From contig CAIUCH010000030.1 in the NCBI GenBank assembly GCA_903897605.1, forward strand, positions 1 through 64,000: a stretch of 64,000 nt of DNA, read 5' to 3'. Source of the stretch: an uncultured Alphaproteobacteria bacterium (GTDB lineage Bacteria > Pseudomonadota > Alphaproteobacteria > Micropepsales > Micropepsaceae). Shown piece after piece: positions 52,242 through 62,480 of the stretch (the first letter of the stretch is position 1; each line of letters begins with the position of its first letter). Both the position numbers and the translations under genes were made by a program. The notes beneath the pieces were generated by a model, which did not search any database, was not told the DNA's origin, and saw only the letters and a program-made list of their open reading frames with translations.

Positions 52242-54629
52242 ATGTCGATTTTTTCCGGCCGTCTCAAGGGCTCCGTTGCCGTGATGGCTTTGTTCATGGG
52301 CGCGCTGCTGGCGACCCCCGCCGCCGCCCAGCAGGTGGCAGCGAGCGACCAGAGTTTGGTGACCGGAGCAGCGGCGGGCGAGCATGAGACGGTGGTGGTG
52401 ACCGGCACGGCCTTCAATGCCGATGTGGCGCCGGCCAAGGCCTCGCTCGACACCATGGAGCCGCAGACCATCATCAACCGGTCCTATATCCAGGATTCCG
52501 TCGCCAACACCTCCGACTACACCACCATCCTGGCCATCGCGCCCAGCATGACCGGCATGGACATCAACGGCCCGGGCCTGTCGGACGGCAATGTCAAGAA
52601 CACGCTGCGCGGCCTGCCGGACGGCAATTTTGCATTGCTCTATGACGGCATTCCCTTCGGCGACACCAACGGCCCCACCCACCATTCCGAGTCTTATTTC
52701 CCCGGACCGACCATCGGCAGCATCGATGTCGATCGCGGTCCCGGCAATGCCGGCAATCTGGGCGCGGCCACCTATGGCGGTTCGGTCAACATGTTTTCCG
52801 AAACGCTGACCACCGACCAGCATATCCGGGCCGGTGTCACCTATGGCAGCTTCGCCACCTCCGAGCTCGACGCCAATTTCCAGAGCGGCGATTTCAAGAT
52901 CGGCGACACCAACACCCGCGCCATGATCAATTTCGAGGATGCCAATTCGGACGGCTATCTGACGCTGCAGAGCACCGCGCGCCAGAATCTGCTGGTCAAG
53001 GTGCAGAACGAGTTCGCGCCCGGCTGGACCGTCACCGCTTTCGCCAACTACAATGGCCTGTTCCAGCATCTCAATGACAATAACGGCGCCACCGCGGCCC
53101 AGATCACCACCTTCGGCCAGAATTTCGCGCTGCAGAACACCAATCCGAATGCCGGCACCTTTCAGGCCTACAATTATATCGCCAAGAGAACCGACAAGGA
53201 TTATGTGCGGGTCGAAGGCGATCTGGCCGGCTTCGCGCTGGACGACACTGCCTACACCTGTGCCTATGTCAACAAGACGGTGACGGCGACCAATATCCAG
53301 CAGACCGCAGCCGACATCGCCAACGGTGTTACCGAGGGCTTGGGCACGAACGTGGGCGGCACAAAATTTTCCAAGGACGTGCCCGGCTATACCAAGAAGA
53401 ATGCCTATCGCGTCTGGGGCAATATCCTGCGGCTGTCGCGCGATTTCGATTTCGGCTGGCTGACCGGACAAATGCGGACCGGCCTGTGGTGGGAAATTGC
53501 CGCCACCCAGCGGGCGCGCTTCGATTTCGACATCCAAAAATGCGTCGCAGTGTCCTGCAATCCGTTCCACAGCCAGGCCTTCGCGGATTCCACGCTGGCG
53601 GGGAAAAATCCCACAAAAGCAGCGCCTTTCGACGGCGGCTTCGCCGAATATAACGAGCATTCCGGCTGGAATCAGTATCAGCCCATTGTGGAGCTGGAGC
53701 TGCATCCGGTTACGGACCTGACGGTCACGCCAGGGTTCAAATATGTGAACTGGGAGCATATCGTGAATGCGCCGCTGGAGCAGAAGACTTCACCGGTCAT
53801 TCCCTTCTCGGGCTCCTTCACCACGACGCGGTCGCTGCCCTTCTTGATGGCGAACTACAAGCTCGATCAGAGCTGGAGCGCGTATGCCCAATATGCCCAG
53901 GACATCTATATTCCCGACATCAGCGCCTTCGAGCAGAAAAGCCCGGCGCTGACCTTTCCCAAGGCGGAGACCACCACCAATTACCAGGTCGGCACGGTCT
54001 ATTACGCCGATCATTTCACCTTCGACGCCGATCTCTATTATATCGGCGTCAACAACAATATCATCGAGCAGCCTTGCAATTCGCCGCCGCTGAACGGACC
54101 GACCGGCGAGACTTGCGCCATCAATACCGGCACCGCGACCTATAAGGGCATCGAAGGCGAGACCACCTACGCCTTCAGCGATGACATGTTCAACGGCGCG
54201 CTGGACGGGTTGGTGCTATTCGCCAACGGTTCGGTCAACAATTCCAAGACCCAGGGCAAATGGGTCAAACTCGCGCCGATGTGGACCGAAGCCAGCGGCC
54301 TTGTCTACAAGATGGATGCCATCAAGTTTTCGCTGATTAACAAATTGGTCGGTCAGCAATATTCCGACGCCACCAATTCTCAGTTCTACAAACTGGGCGC
54401 CTATGACAATACCGATCTCAAGGTCAGCATGGATGTCGGCCATTTTGAACTCACTCTCGGCCTCTACAATCTCCTTAACGAGCGCAATCTGCTGGCGGTG
54501 ACCGTCAATGACAGCCAGCCGACCCAGGGCATCAATGTTCACGACCTGGCGGCACGCTCTTCAAGCCTCGATCAATATTATTTCCAACCGTCTCGCAGCT
54601 TCCAGGTTTCCGTCACCGGGCGTTTCTGA
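52242..54629 (+). CDS. TonB-dependent receptor
   Basis: Signal peptide, plug domain, terminal FQVSVTGRF. Confidence 0.92.
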   Translation: MSIFSGRLKGSVAVMALFMGALLATPAAAQQVAASDQSLVTGAAAGEHETVVVTGTAFNADVAPAKASLDTMEPQTIINRSYIQDSVANTSDYTTILAIAPSMTGMDINGPGLSDGNVKNTLRGLPDGNFALLYDGIPFGDTNGPTHHSESYFPGPTIGSIDVDRGPGNAGNLGAATYGGSVNMFSETLTTDQHIRAGVTYGSFATSELDANFQSGDFKIGDTNTRAMINFEDANSDGYLTLQSTARQNLLVKVQNEFAPGWTVTAFANYNGLFQHLNDNNGATAAQITTFGQNFALQNTNPNAGTFQAYNYIAKRTDKDYVRVEGDLAGFALDDTAYTCAYVNKTVTATNIQQTAADIANGVTEGLGTNVGGTKFSKDVPGYTKKNAYRVWGNILRLSRDFDFGWLTGQMRTGLWWEIAATQRARFDFDIQKCVAVSCNPFHSQAFADSTLAGKNPTKAAPFDGGFAEYNEHSGWNQYQPIVELELHPVTDLTVTPGFKYVNWEHIVNAPLEQKTSPVIPFSGSFTTTRSLPFLMANYKLDQSWSAYAQYAQDIYIPDISAFEQKSPALTFPKAETTTNYQVGTVYYADHFTFDADLYYIGVNNNIIEQPCNSPPLNGPTGETCAINTGTATYKGIEGETTYAFSDDMFNGALDGLVLFANGSVNNSKTQGKWVKLAPMWTEASGLVYKMDAIKFSLINKLVGQQYSDATNSQFYKLGAYDNTDLKVSMDVGHFELTLGLYNLLNERNLLAVTVNDSQPTQGINVHDLAARSSSLDQYYFQPSRSFQVSVTGRF

Positions 54630-54826
54630 AGGATGAAGCGCGCCTGGCCCTGATCCCGGTCCAAGATTTCAAGGCTCTCAACGATTATTTCCTGCTGGTC
54701 GGCAGCGACAATGATTTCATCACCCGGCACGGCATGATGGCGGGCAAACCCTATGCCGATGCATCGGGCGCCGAGGTGGATACGCTGATCCTGGCCTACC
54801 GCGTCATGCTTCCCGCCGGGCCGTGA
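54626..54826 (+). pseudogene. C-terminal remnant FLKDEARLALIPVQDFKALNDYFLLVGSDNDFIT...VDTLILAYRVMLPAGP (possibly esterase-like/phytase-like family)
   Basis: Open frame overlapping the TonB receptor stop, protein-like composition, no plausible own N-terminus. Confidence 0.45.
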
Positions 54827-55189
54827 TCAGTTCCTGAAATCCACCTCCGGATCGGGTTCGGATTCCGCGGTTTGCGCGCGCCGTCTTGTCCGTCCGGCTT
54901 GCAGTCCCAGCAGGCCATGGCGTTCATAGGCCCTGATCCAGCTATAGAATTCTTCGTTGGAGATTGCGTAGCGGGCGCAGGCATCGAATTGACTGAGCAT
55001 ACCGCCGCTGACCGCGGCAACCACTTCGGCCTTGCGCCGCGGCACCCATCGCTTGATGTTTGGAGAGGGCAGATCATCCCAACTCAGGATTCCGCCGTCG
55101 GGACCGATCACATGATTGATCACCTGATCAATCCGATGATCCGCGATGCGGCCGATGGCCCGGCCGGACTGTCTGCTGTTGCTTCCCAT
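54827..55189 (-). CDS. sciP: SciP-like (DUF1153) CtrA-inhibitor family protein
   Basis: DLPSPNIKRWVPRRKAEVVAAVSGGMLSQFDACARYAISNEEFYSWIRAYERHGLLGL. Confidence 0.88.
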   Translation of the reverse strand: MGSNSRQSGRAIGRIADHRIDQVINHVIGPDGGILSWDDLPSPNIKRWVPRRKAEVVAAVSGGMLSQFDACARYAISNEEFYSWIRAYERHGLLGLQAGRTRRRAQTAESEPDPEVDFRN

Positions 55190-55261
55190 TGGGCGGCCTC
55201 CTCGCGCCGCCCCAGCCTGTGATGAAATTAAACCCGCACTGTTAACGGATGGTCAATGCGA

Positions 55262-55290
55262 AAATTGAAAGTTCCCTTGGGAACTTTTTG
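55262..55290 (-). terminator. Hairpin AAAGTTCCC-TT-GGGAACTTT after the TPR gene
   Basis: Perfect palindromic stem in A/T-rich context. Confidence 0.65.
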
Positions 55291-55292
55291 TT

Positions 55293-57344
55293 TCAACTTG
55301 CGCGCGTCAGCAGAATTTCAGCAAGCGCGAATTCCATTTTCGCAAAAACGCCAGTCCAATCGCCGCGCTCCGCCTGACGGAACAAGCGCATGCCGGGATA
55401 CCAGGGGCTGTCCTCACGCTCGAGCAACCAGCGCCAGTCCGGCGCGTAACGCAATGCCGTCCAGGTTGGCCGCCCCAGCGCGCCCGCAAGATGCGCAACC
55501 GAGGTGTCGCAGGTGATGACGAGATCCATCGTTTGCATCGCGGCAGCGGTGTCGGCGAAATTTTCCGGGAAATCTCCACCCAATGCCTGCACGGACATCC
55601 CGCCGGGCAAGGCGTCCAGCTGCTCGAGCCCGCCGCCTTTCTGCAGACTGATCAGGCGCACACCCGGCAGGCGCGAGATTCCTTCCAGACAGCGCAAGGC
55701 AAAGGACCGGTTGCCGGCGATGTAGGATCCCTGCCAGCAGATGCCGATCTTGAACCCGGCATCTCCGATTCGTGTCCGCCATCGCTGCGCACGCTCCGGT
55801 TCGGCGCGCAGATAGGGAATGTTTGCGGGAATGGTCGTGAGACCGGTCTGGAATGCCAGCGGCAGACTCAAAAGCGCGATGTGATAGTCGAACTGAGCCG
55901 GGATATCACCGGCCGTAACGACATCGATACGCGGGTCCAGGGTTCGCAGCACGGGCGCCAGGCTGTCTTGCGCCGACAGAATGACGCGCGCGCCCAGATC
56001 CGCCGCCATGGGGGCATAGCGGCAGAACTGAATCGTATCGCCCAATCCCTGTTCAGCCTCGATGAACAAGCGCTTGCCGGAAATATCTTGCTTTCCAGTC
56101 CAGGCGGGCCGGCCCTGCGCATGGAACGCATCTTCGGCGACGCGGCGCTTGCGCCATTCATAGGGCGGCCAGCCCTCCGCGAAGCGGCCATTGGTCAGGA
56201 GGATCAGGCTCCTGCCGAAATGCGCCTCCGCCGATTGCGGATCGATCGCCGCGGCCTGGCTATGGCTCGCCAGGGCTTCGTCATAGCGTTTGAGTTCGGC
56301 GAGAAAATTGCCGCGATTGGTATAAGCCTGGACGAGATCGGGCTTGAGCGTGATGGCGTGGTCCAGGCTTGCAATCCCTTCATCCAGCCGGTCCAGCAGC
56401 GCCAATGTGGCGCCGCGATTGCTGTGCGCCGCGGCGGAATTGGGATCGAGCGCCAGCGCGCGCGCATTGCTTTTCAGCGCGTCCTCAAGCCGGCCAAGCG
56501 TCGCCAGGGCGCTGCCACGGTTGTTGTGGGCGGTGGCGAAATCGGGATCGAGGGCCAGCGCCCGGTCATGGCTTTCCAGCGCGTCCTGCGGCCGGTTCAA
56601 TCTCGCCAGCGTGGTGCCGCGCCCGTCATGCGCGCTGGCGAGCCTGGGATCGATGGCGATGGCGCGGTCAAAACTCTCAAGGGCTTCCTGGGTCCGTCCC
56701 AGATTCGTCAGCATCGTGCCACGCTGGTCATGGGATTGCGCGCTTTGCGGATCGAGCGTGATGGCGTTGTCGATATCCTTGAGCGCGTCTTCGTGGCGGC
56801 CCAGATCGGTCAACACGCTGGCGCGATTGGCGAATGCCTTGGCATAGCCAGGCGCCAACATGATGGCCTTGCTGAAATCGGCAAGCGCTTCGGCGCCGCG
56901 CCGCTGTGCGGACAGCACGGTGCCGCGATTGTTATAAGCTTGCGCGTTATCGGTCTTCAGAGCGATGGCGCGGTCATAGCTCGCCAGGGCGTCGTCGGGC
57001 CGCCGCAGGGCGGCAAGCGCGGCGCCGCGATTGTTGTGCGCGTCCGCCAGGTCGGGCCTCTGCGCCAGCGCCTTGTCATAGCTGGCGAGGGCTTCGGCAT
57101 AACGGCCCTGCTGCTGCAAAGCATTGCCGAGATCGCGGTGGGCCAGCGGCTGACGCGGCTCGAGCTTGAGCGATTGGCGCAACAATTCGATGCTGCGCTC
57201 GATCTGGCCGCGCTGCAGCGCCAAGACGCCCAGAAGATGCAGTGCCTGGAAATTCCTGGGCTGGCGCGCGAGGAGTTCGGTATAGGCCCGTTCCGCCTCG
57301 GCGAACTTGCCCTGGCTGTGCAACGCGAAAGCTTCCTTGAGCAT
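55293..57344 (-). CDS. TPR-repeat protein with C-terminal glycosyltransferase-like domain
   Basis: More than 10 tandem 34-aa TPRs; C-terminal LVITCDTSVAHLAGALGRPTWTALRYAPDWRWLLEREDSPWYPGMRLFRQ. Confidence 0.9.
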   Translation of the reverse strand: MLKEAFALHSQGKFAEAERAYTELLARQPRNFQALHLLGVLALQRGQIERSIELLRQSLKLEPRQPLAHRDLGNALQQQGRYAEALASYDKALAQRPDLADAHNNRGAALAALRRPDDALASYDRAIALKTDNAQAYNNRGTVLSAQRRGAEALADFSKAIMLAPGYAKAFANRASVLTDLGRHEDALKDIDNAITLDPQSAQSHDQRGTMLTNLGRTQEALESFDRAIAIDPRLASAHDGRGTTLARLNRPQDALESHDRALALDPDFATAHNNRGSALATLGRLEDALKSNARALALDPNSAAAHSNRGATLALLDRLDEGIASLDHAITLKPDLVQAYTNRGNFLAELKRYDEALASHSQAAAIDPQSAEAHFGRSLILLTNGRFAEGWPPYEWRKRRVAEDAFHAQGRPAWTGKQDISGKRLFIEAEQGLGDTIQFCRYAPMAADLGARVILSAQDSLAPVLRTLDPRIDVVTAGDIPAQFDYHIALLSLPLAFQTGLTTIPANIPYLRAEPERAQRWRTRIGDAGFKIGICWQGSYIAGNRSFALRCLEGISRLPGVRLISLQKGGGLEQLDALPGGMSVQALGGDFPENFADTAAAMQTMDLVITCDTSVAHLAGALGRPTWTALRYAPDWRWLLEREDSPWYPGMRLFRQAERGDWTGVFAKMEFALAEILLTRAS

Positions 57345-57444
57345 CAGACGGTTTCTTCCGCGCCTCGCTGGGACAGGCCGTTATGGGGCGTGGAAGTGAT
57401 ACCATGGCCGCCGGTCTCGGGTCACCCGGGCATTGCGGCGGCGC

Positions 57445-59421
57445 TCAGGCTGCCGCGTCGGATGCCTTGTCGATGGCCTGTGTCATCGGCAATTCGCAGG
57501 TCACGGCCGTGCCGACGCCTTCATGGCTTTCGATCGAGAGCCTGCCGCCATGCTGATTCACCAGGGCCCGCACCAGCGACAGTCCCAGGCCGGTGCCTTC
57601 ACGGGTATGGGCTGGATCATTGATCGCCTGCTCAAAGGGCTGGCCGATGCGCGCCAACAGGCTTTCCGGCATGCCGATACCATGATCCTTCACGGTCAAC
57701 GCCAACCGATTGGCGATGATCCGCGCGCTAACCTCCACTTCGTCGCCGGGGCGGGAGAATTTGATCGCATTGGAAAGAAGATTGATCAGGATCTGACGGA
57801 AGGCGCGCTGGTCGGCCGAGAATATAAGACCTTGTGCAGGCAATTGCGTCGCCAGCCGGATGCCCAACTCGTCGGCGCGCTTTTTCACCAGCCGCATGCA
57901 ATAGGCGACACTTTCGGTAAGGTCGACATCCTGGATGTCGAGAACGAATTTTCCCGCTTCGATCTTGGCGATGTCCAGAATGTCGGAAACCAGGTTCAAG
58001 AGATGATTGCCGGACTCATGGATGATGGTGGCATAGTCGCGATATTGCTTCTGCACCGGCCCGAACATCTGGTTCTGCATCAGGTCGGAAAAGCCGATAA
58101 TCGCATTGAGCGGCGTGCGCAATTCGTGGCTCATATTGGCGAGGAATTGCGACTTGACCTTGCTGGAGGCTTCGGCGGTTTCCTTGGCGACCCGGTTGTC
58201 GCGCAGAGCTTCCTCCAGGGTGCGCTTTTCGATGACATTGTCGCGGAAGAGACGCAATGCCCGCGCGAACTGGCCGATTTCGTCGCGCCGGCTCTGGTAC
58301 GGAATGGCATGATCCAGATTGTTGCCCGCCACCGCCTGCATTGCCTTGGTGATATGACGCAACGGCCGGATCACGCGCAAAATGGCATAGAGCGAGGTGA
58401 AGGATGCCAGGCTGATGGAAAGGATCATCAGCATCACGGCCAGGTTCAACTTGCGGCTGGCTTCGGCCAGGGTCTCCACCACGCCTGCGCGCGTGAGGAC
58501 GAAGGCGGCACGCGAAACATCGGTGACGGTGAGCAGGCCGCGATCGGACTCCGCAAGCCAATTCAATGCCGTGAGAGGCGCCGGTTTGCCGTTGCCAAGC
58601 GCATCCAGGATATTCCGCCTTATGCCGCGAACCTCGCCGAAATAAACTTTCGCGACATTGTCCACGTCACGCCCCAAGCTCTCCGGGAAGGTCGGCAGAT
58701 CGGTCCGGTCGCTCGAAAGCACGGCCCAGGGATAATTGACGTTGCCGTCCTGTTCGGCGAATTGCTGCAATTGGTTCGAGGTCAATTTTCGCCCGGCGAT
58801 GATGGCTTGGGCGATGAGCACACGATCGCGGCCCAGCGTTTCGCGCATCGACCAGACCATGCGGATGATCTTGGTCATCTCGTTGTTGAAGGCGCTGGCG
58901 TCGGCGATATACATGGATCGCACGCGCGTGCGCAGGTTAATCGCGGCGAGCAGCGTGTTCATCGCCGCCGGCCAGTCGGCTTGAATGGTGGCCGTCCGGC
59001 GCGCCAAGGGCAGCCCGAGCTCGGTCATGGCTTCGGCATAGCGCTTTTCGTAGATATCCCAGGCGCCACGGATTTTCTCAATATTGGGTATCGGGCCGTC
59101 TGTCTCCAACTGCGATCCCTGATGGGTTTCGCGCAAACTGCGTTCCGATGTCTGGTGCAGCGTTTGCAGCTTGGCGCGCGTGGCTGGATCCAACGGGCCA
59201 TCCAGGGTCAGCGCGGTGCTGATCTCGCCTTGCTCTAATCGCAACGCCTCCTGGGCGGCAAAAACATCGCTCAAGACATCGACGGTCTTGAGCAGCTGGA
59301 CGGCATTTTCCCGCTGGTCATAGGCCTGTTTGGCGGTAAAGGCGAAAACGGAAACCAGCAGAACGACCAGCACGGCGGTAATCGCCGACAACAGCACGCC
59401 GATCGACTGAAATCTCTTCAT
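57445..59421 (-). CDS. Membrane sensor histidine kinase
   Basis: HAMP; FLANMSHELRTPLNAIIGFSDLMQNQMFGP; ATPase N/G boxes. Confidence 0.95.
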   Translation of the reverse strand: MKRFQSIGVLLSAITAVLVVLLVSVFAFTAKQAYDQRENAVQLLKTVDVLSDVFAAQEALRLEQGEISTALTLDGPLDPATRAKLQTLHQTSERSLRETHQGSQLETDGPIPNIEKIRGAWDIYEKRYAEAMTELGLPLARRTATIQADWPAAMNTLLAAINLRTRVRSMYIADASAFNNEMTKIIRMVWSMRETLGRDRVLIAQAIIAGRKLTSNQLQQFAEQDGNVNYPWAVLSSDRTDLPTFPESLGRDVDNVAKVYFGEVRGIRRNILDALGNGKPAPLTALNWLAESDRGLLTVTDVSRAAFVLTRAGVVETLAEASRKLNLAVMLMILSISLASFTSLYAILRVIRPLRHITKAMQAVAGNNLDHAIPYQSRRDEIGQFARALRLFRDNVIEKRTLEEALRDNRVAKETAEASSKVKSQFLANMSHELRTPLNAIIGFSDLMQNQMFGPVQKQYRDYATIIHESGNHLLNLVSDILDIAKIEAGKFVLDIQDVDLTESVAYCMRLVKKRADELGIRLATQLPAQGLIFSADQRAFRQILINLLSNAIKFSRPGDEVEVSARIIANRLALTVKDHGIGMPESLLARIGQPFEQAINDPAHTREGTGLGLSLVRALVNQHGGRLSIESHEGVGTAVTCELPMTQAIDKASDAAA

Positions 59422-59547
59422 TCCCGCAAGGTCCCGAATAAGGCGCGAAGTTAAATTGAAAGAATGGAAGATGCTTTAATGGGCAAGTCGCGGGTGCACG
59501 GCATTGGTTGAACGCCGTTAACCGTACTTCTCGGGCCTGCGCTGGCG

Positions 59548-60087
59548 TCAGCGGTTCCCGCCGGGTGCGGACTTGTCGCCCTGGCTGCGCCATTCGTTCA
59601 AGACCAGCACCAGGGTCAACAGGTCGAACAGGGCAAAACCCAGCAACCAATCGGACCAGCGAATGGTGAGGCGCCAGCTCATATAGGCAACGAACCCGGC
59701 GAGGATCGCGGATGCGAGCGGAAACACCCAGCGTCCGCCGCCCCGCAACAGCGCCATCACGATGCCTAGCTTCAAGAGCCCGTGCACCAAAAGATAGAAG
59801 ATGATGAATTGGTGCGGGCTTTGCTCCAGCCGGGTGGCGCCGCTGCGAATCGCATGCAGCGCGGGATGATGGCCCGTCAGTTCCGGTGCGGTGAGACGGA
59901 TGACCCATCCATAGATCCATTCCGGACCCGCGGCGGCAATGATCAGGCCGGCCAGCGCCTCGACCGCGCCGTCGAATCCCTTGATCAGGATCACCGCCAG
60001 ATAGGCGCGATGCAGCAGAGGCGTGCGCTTGACCAAAGTGTTTCCCATCCGCCGGACGCCCTGCGTTATAGAGGGCGGGCGGGGCAC
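59548..60087 (-). CDS. DUF2127-type membrane protein
   Basis: Multi-TM; HQFIIFYLLVHGLLKLGIVMALL. Confidence 0.7.
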   Translation of the reverse strand: MPRPPSITQGVRRMGNTLVKRTPLLHRAYLAVILIKGFDGAVEALAGLIIAAAGPEWIYGWVIRLTAPELTGHHPALHAIRSGATRLEQSPHQFIIFYLLVHGLLKLGIVMALLRGGGRWVFPLASAILAGFVAYMSWRLTIRWSDWLLGFALFDLLTLVLVLNEWRSQGDKSAPGGNR

Positions 60088-60233
60088 TATAAAAGATTCA
60101 TCCTTTTCATATGGTTATTGTGTCCCGCGGCAGAGGGGCGCGGCATGAAGGTCGCCGACCTCTTTGCCCTCGCCACCGGAACTTGGGCTCGCTAGGGTCG
60201 CGGCCGCAAGAAGCGCCTGCGGAGATATTCGTG

Positions 60234-61277
60234 ATGCAATACCGGATCGGACTTTATGGCGTCCTGTGCGCCGCCTTGTTTTTGGCGGCGGCGCCGGCTT
60301 TCGCCCAGACACGGGATCAACCGGATGCCGACCCCAACGCCTATCCCGATCCCTATACCCAGGTGAATGAATTCCTCAAGCCGCCGGCCGGCCGCACCAT
60401 GGGCTCGACCAGCGCGGTGGCGGTGGATCACCAGGGCCATATCTGGGTCGCCGATCGCTGCGGCGCCAATGACTGCAAGGGCTCCAAGCTCGATCCGGTC
60501 ATGGAGTTCGACGCCAATGGCAATTTCATCAAGGCCTTCGGGGCGGGAAAATTGCTGTTTCCGCATGGCATGTTCATCGACAAGGACGATCACATCTGGC
60601 TGACCGACGGCCATGTTGGCGACGGCATTGGTGATGACGTTCTGGAATTCGACCGCGACGGCAAGGTGCTGCGCACCCTGGGCACCCCCGGCGTGGCGGG
60701 CAGCAGCGAAAATACCTTCAATGAACCCAATGCGGTGATCGTTTCACCGCAAGGCGAAATTTTCGTTTCCGATGGTCATACGCCGGATGCGGGCAATCCC
60801 CGCATCCTGCATTTCGACAAGAACGGCAAATTCGTGAAATTCTGGGGCGGCCACGGCATCGGCGTGGGCCGGCTCGAAGTCCCGCATGCGCTGGCGATGG
60901 ACAGCAAGGGCCTGCTCTATGTCGCCGACCGCTACAACAACCGCATCCAGATTTTCACCCAGGACGGCATGCTGGTCGATATCTGGAGCCAGTTCGGCCG
61001 GCCCAGCGGCATCTATATCGACGAGAACGACATTCTCTATGCCACCGACTCCGAATCGCGCACACCGGTGGAATATGGCTTTCATCCCGGCTGGGGCCGT
61101 GGCGTCCGCATTGGCAGCGTCAAGGACGGCATCGTCCGCGCCTGGATTCCCGACATCGACCCGGAAGCGGATCGTCACATCACCAGCGGCGGCGAAGGTA
61201 TCTGGGCCCGCGACGGCGTGGTCTACAGCGCCCAGGTGCGTCAGCACACGATCGTCAAATACGTACCTAAAAAATAA
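60234..61277 (+). CDS. Secreted NHL-repeat beta-propeller protein
   Basis: Signal peptide; repeated VEVPHALAMDSKGLLYVADRYNNRIQIFTQDG-type repeats. Confidence 0.85.
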   Translation: MQYRIGLYGVLCAALFLAAAPAFAQTRDQPDADPNAYPDPYTQVNEFLKPPAGRTMGSTSAVAVDHQGHIWVADRCGANDCKGSKLDPVMEFDANGNFIKAFGAGKLLFPHGMFIDKDDHIWLTDGHVGDGIGDDVLEFDRDGKVLRTLGTPGVAGSSENTFNEPNAVIVSPQGEIFVSDGHTPDAGNPRILHFDKNGKFVKFWGGHGIGVGRLEVPHALAMDSKGLLYVADRYNNRIQIFTQDGMLVDIWSQFGRPSGIYIDENDILYATDSESRTPVEYGFHPGWGRGVRIGSVKDGIVRAWIPDIDPEADRHITSGGEGIWARDGVVYSAQVRQHTIVKYVPKK

Positions 61278-61302
61278 CCGGGCCGACAATTCAGTCACAG
61301 GC

Positions 61303-61384
61303 TTTCTTCCCCCGCATGGCAAAGCCATTGGTGGGGGAAGATGTGCGCTAGCGGGCTTGCCCGCGTGGCGCGCAGATGGGGGAG
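61303..61384 (-). repeat. Two-hairpin dispersed intergenic repeat, copy C (inverted)
   Basis: Reverse complement closely matches copy A. Confidence 0.85.
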
Positions 61385-61490
61385 CTTAAAGATACTTCAA
61401 GATGTTCTCAGGACGCGCGGGCCGTGCATAATAAGCGGATATTGTGAAGCGACATTTGAGCCGGGCTGTTGCGGCGGCGAGGGAGTTTTC

Positions 61491-62480
61491 ATGCAGATCG
61501 GCATCATCGGTCTTGGCCGGATGGGCGCCAATATCGGCCGCCGCCTGATGGGCAAGGGCCACAAGGTGGTGGCCTTCGATCGCGAGCCCAAGGCGGTCGC
61601 GGCGCTGACCGGCGCAACCGGCGCCGCCTCTCTCAAGGAACTGGTGGAAAAACTCACGCCGCCGCGCGCCGTCTGGGTGATGCTGCCGGCAGGCAAGATC
61701 ACTGACGACACGATTTTCGCGCTGGGCGATCTTTTGGCGTCCGGCGATGCGGTGATCGATGGCGGCAATACTTATTACAAGGACGATATTCGCCGCGCCA
61801 AGGAATTGAAGAAGAAGAACATCGCCTATGTCGATTGCGGCACCTCCGGCGGCGTCTGGGGCCTGGAGCGTGGCTATTGCATGATGATCGGTGGCGACAA
61901 GGTGGTGGTCGACCGTCTCGATCCCATCTTCGCGGCTTTGGCGCCGGGCGCCGGCAGCATCGACAAGACGCCGGCGCGCGATGGCCGTGATCCGCGCGTT
62001 GTGAACGGTTATCTGCACGCCGGACCTGCCGGCGCGGGCCATTTCGTCAAGATGGTTCACAATGGCATCGAATATGGCCTGATGCAGGCCTATGCCGAGG
62101 GCTTCGACATTCTGCGTGGCCGCGGCAGCGACAAACTGCCGGAAGATGAGCGCTTCACGCTCGACACCGCCGACATCGCCGAAGTGTGGCGGCGCGGCAG
62201 CGTGGTGGCGTCCTGGCTGCTCGACCTTACCGCCATCGCGCTGGCCAAATCGCCGGAGCTGAAGGAATTCGAAGGCGCGGTGGACGATAGCGGCGAATGC
62301 CGCTGGACGGTCGAGGCGGCAATCGACGAAGCCGTGTCGGCGCCGGTCATCACTTCGGCGCTTTATGCCCGCTTCCGCTCCCGGCTCGACCATAGTTTCG
62401 GCGAGAAGCTGCTGTCGGCGATGCGCAACGAATTTGGCGGCCATGTCGAAAGCCTGGCTCCGAAGGCCGAGGGCAAATGA
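61491..62480 (+). CDS. gnd: 6-phosphogluconate dehydrogenase (decarboxylating)
   Basis: [47 protein letters not shown]. Confidence 0.95.
   Translation: MQIGIIGLGRMGANIGRRLMGKGHKVVAFDREPKAVAALTGATGAASLKELVEKLTPPRAVWVMLPAGKITDDTIFALGDLLASGDAVIDGGNTYYKDDIRRAKELKKKNIAYVDCGTSGGVWGLERGYCMMIGGDKVVVDRLDPIFAALAPGAGSIDKTPARDGRDPRVVNGYLHAGPAGAGHFVKMVHNGIEYGLMQAYAEGFDILRGRGSDKLPEDERFTLDTADIAEVWRRGSVVASWLLDLTAIALAKSPELKEFEGAVDDSGECRWTVEAAIDEAVSAPVITSALYARFRSRLDHSFGEKLLSAMRNEFGGHVESLAPKAEGK

Noticed and set aside
55225-55245. TTAA-N10-TTAA upstream of sciP as a CtrA box
   Set aside because: CtrA consensus is TTAA-N7-TTAA; the spacer is wrong.
55491-57623. 710-aa plus-strand ORF, and similar long ORFs at 52212..53759(-), 8768..10324(-), 57433..59238(+), 46522..47886(+)
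   Set aside because: They lie opposite well-recognised genes; composition (R/Q/H/G-rich, no domain signatures) is typical of antisense frames in GC-rich DNA.
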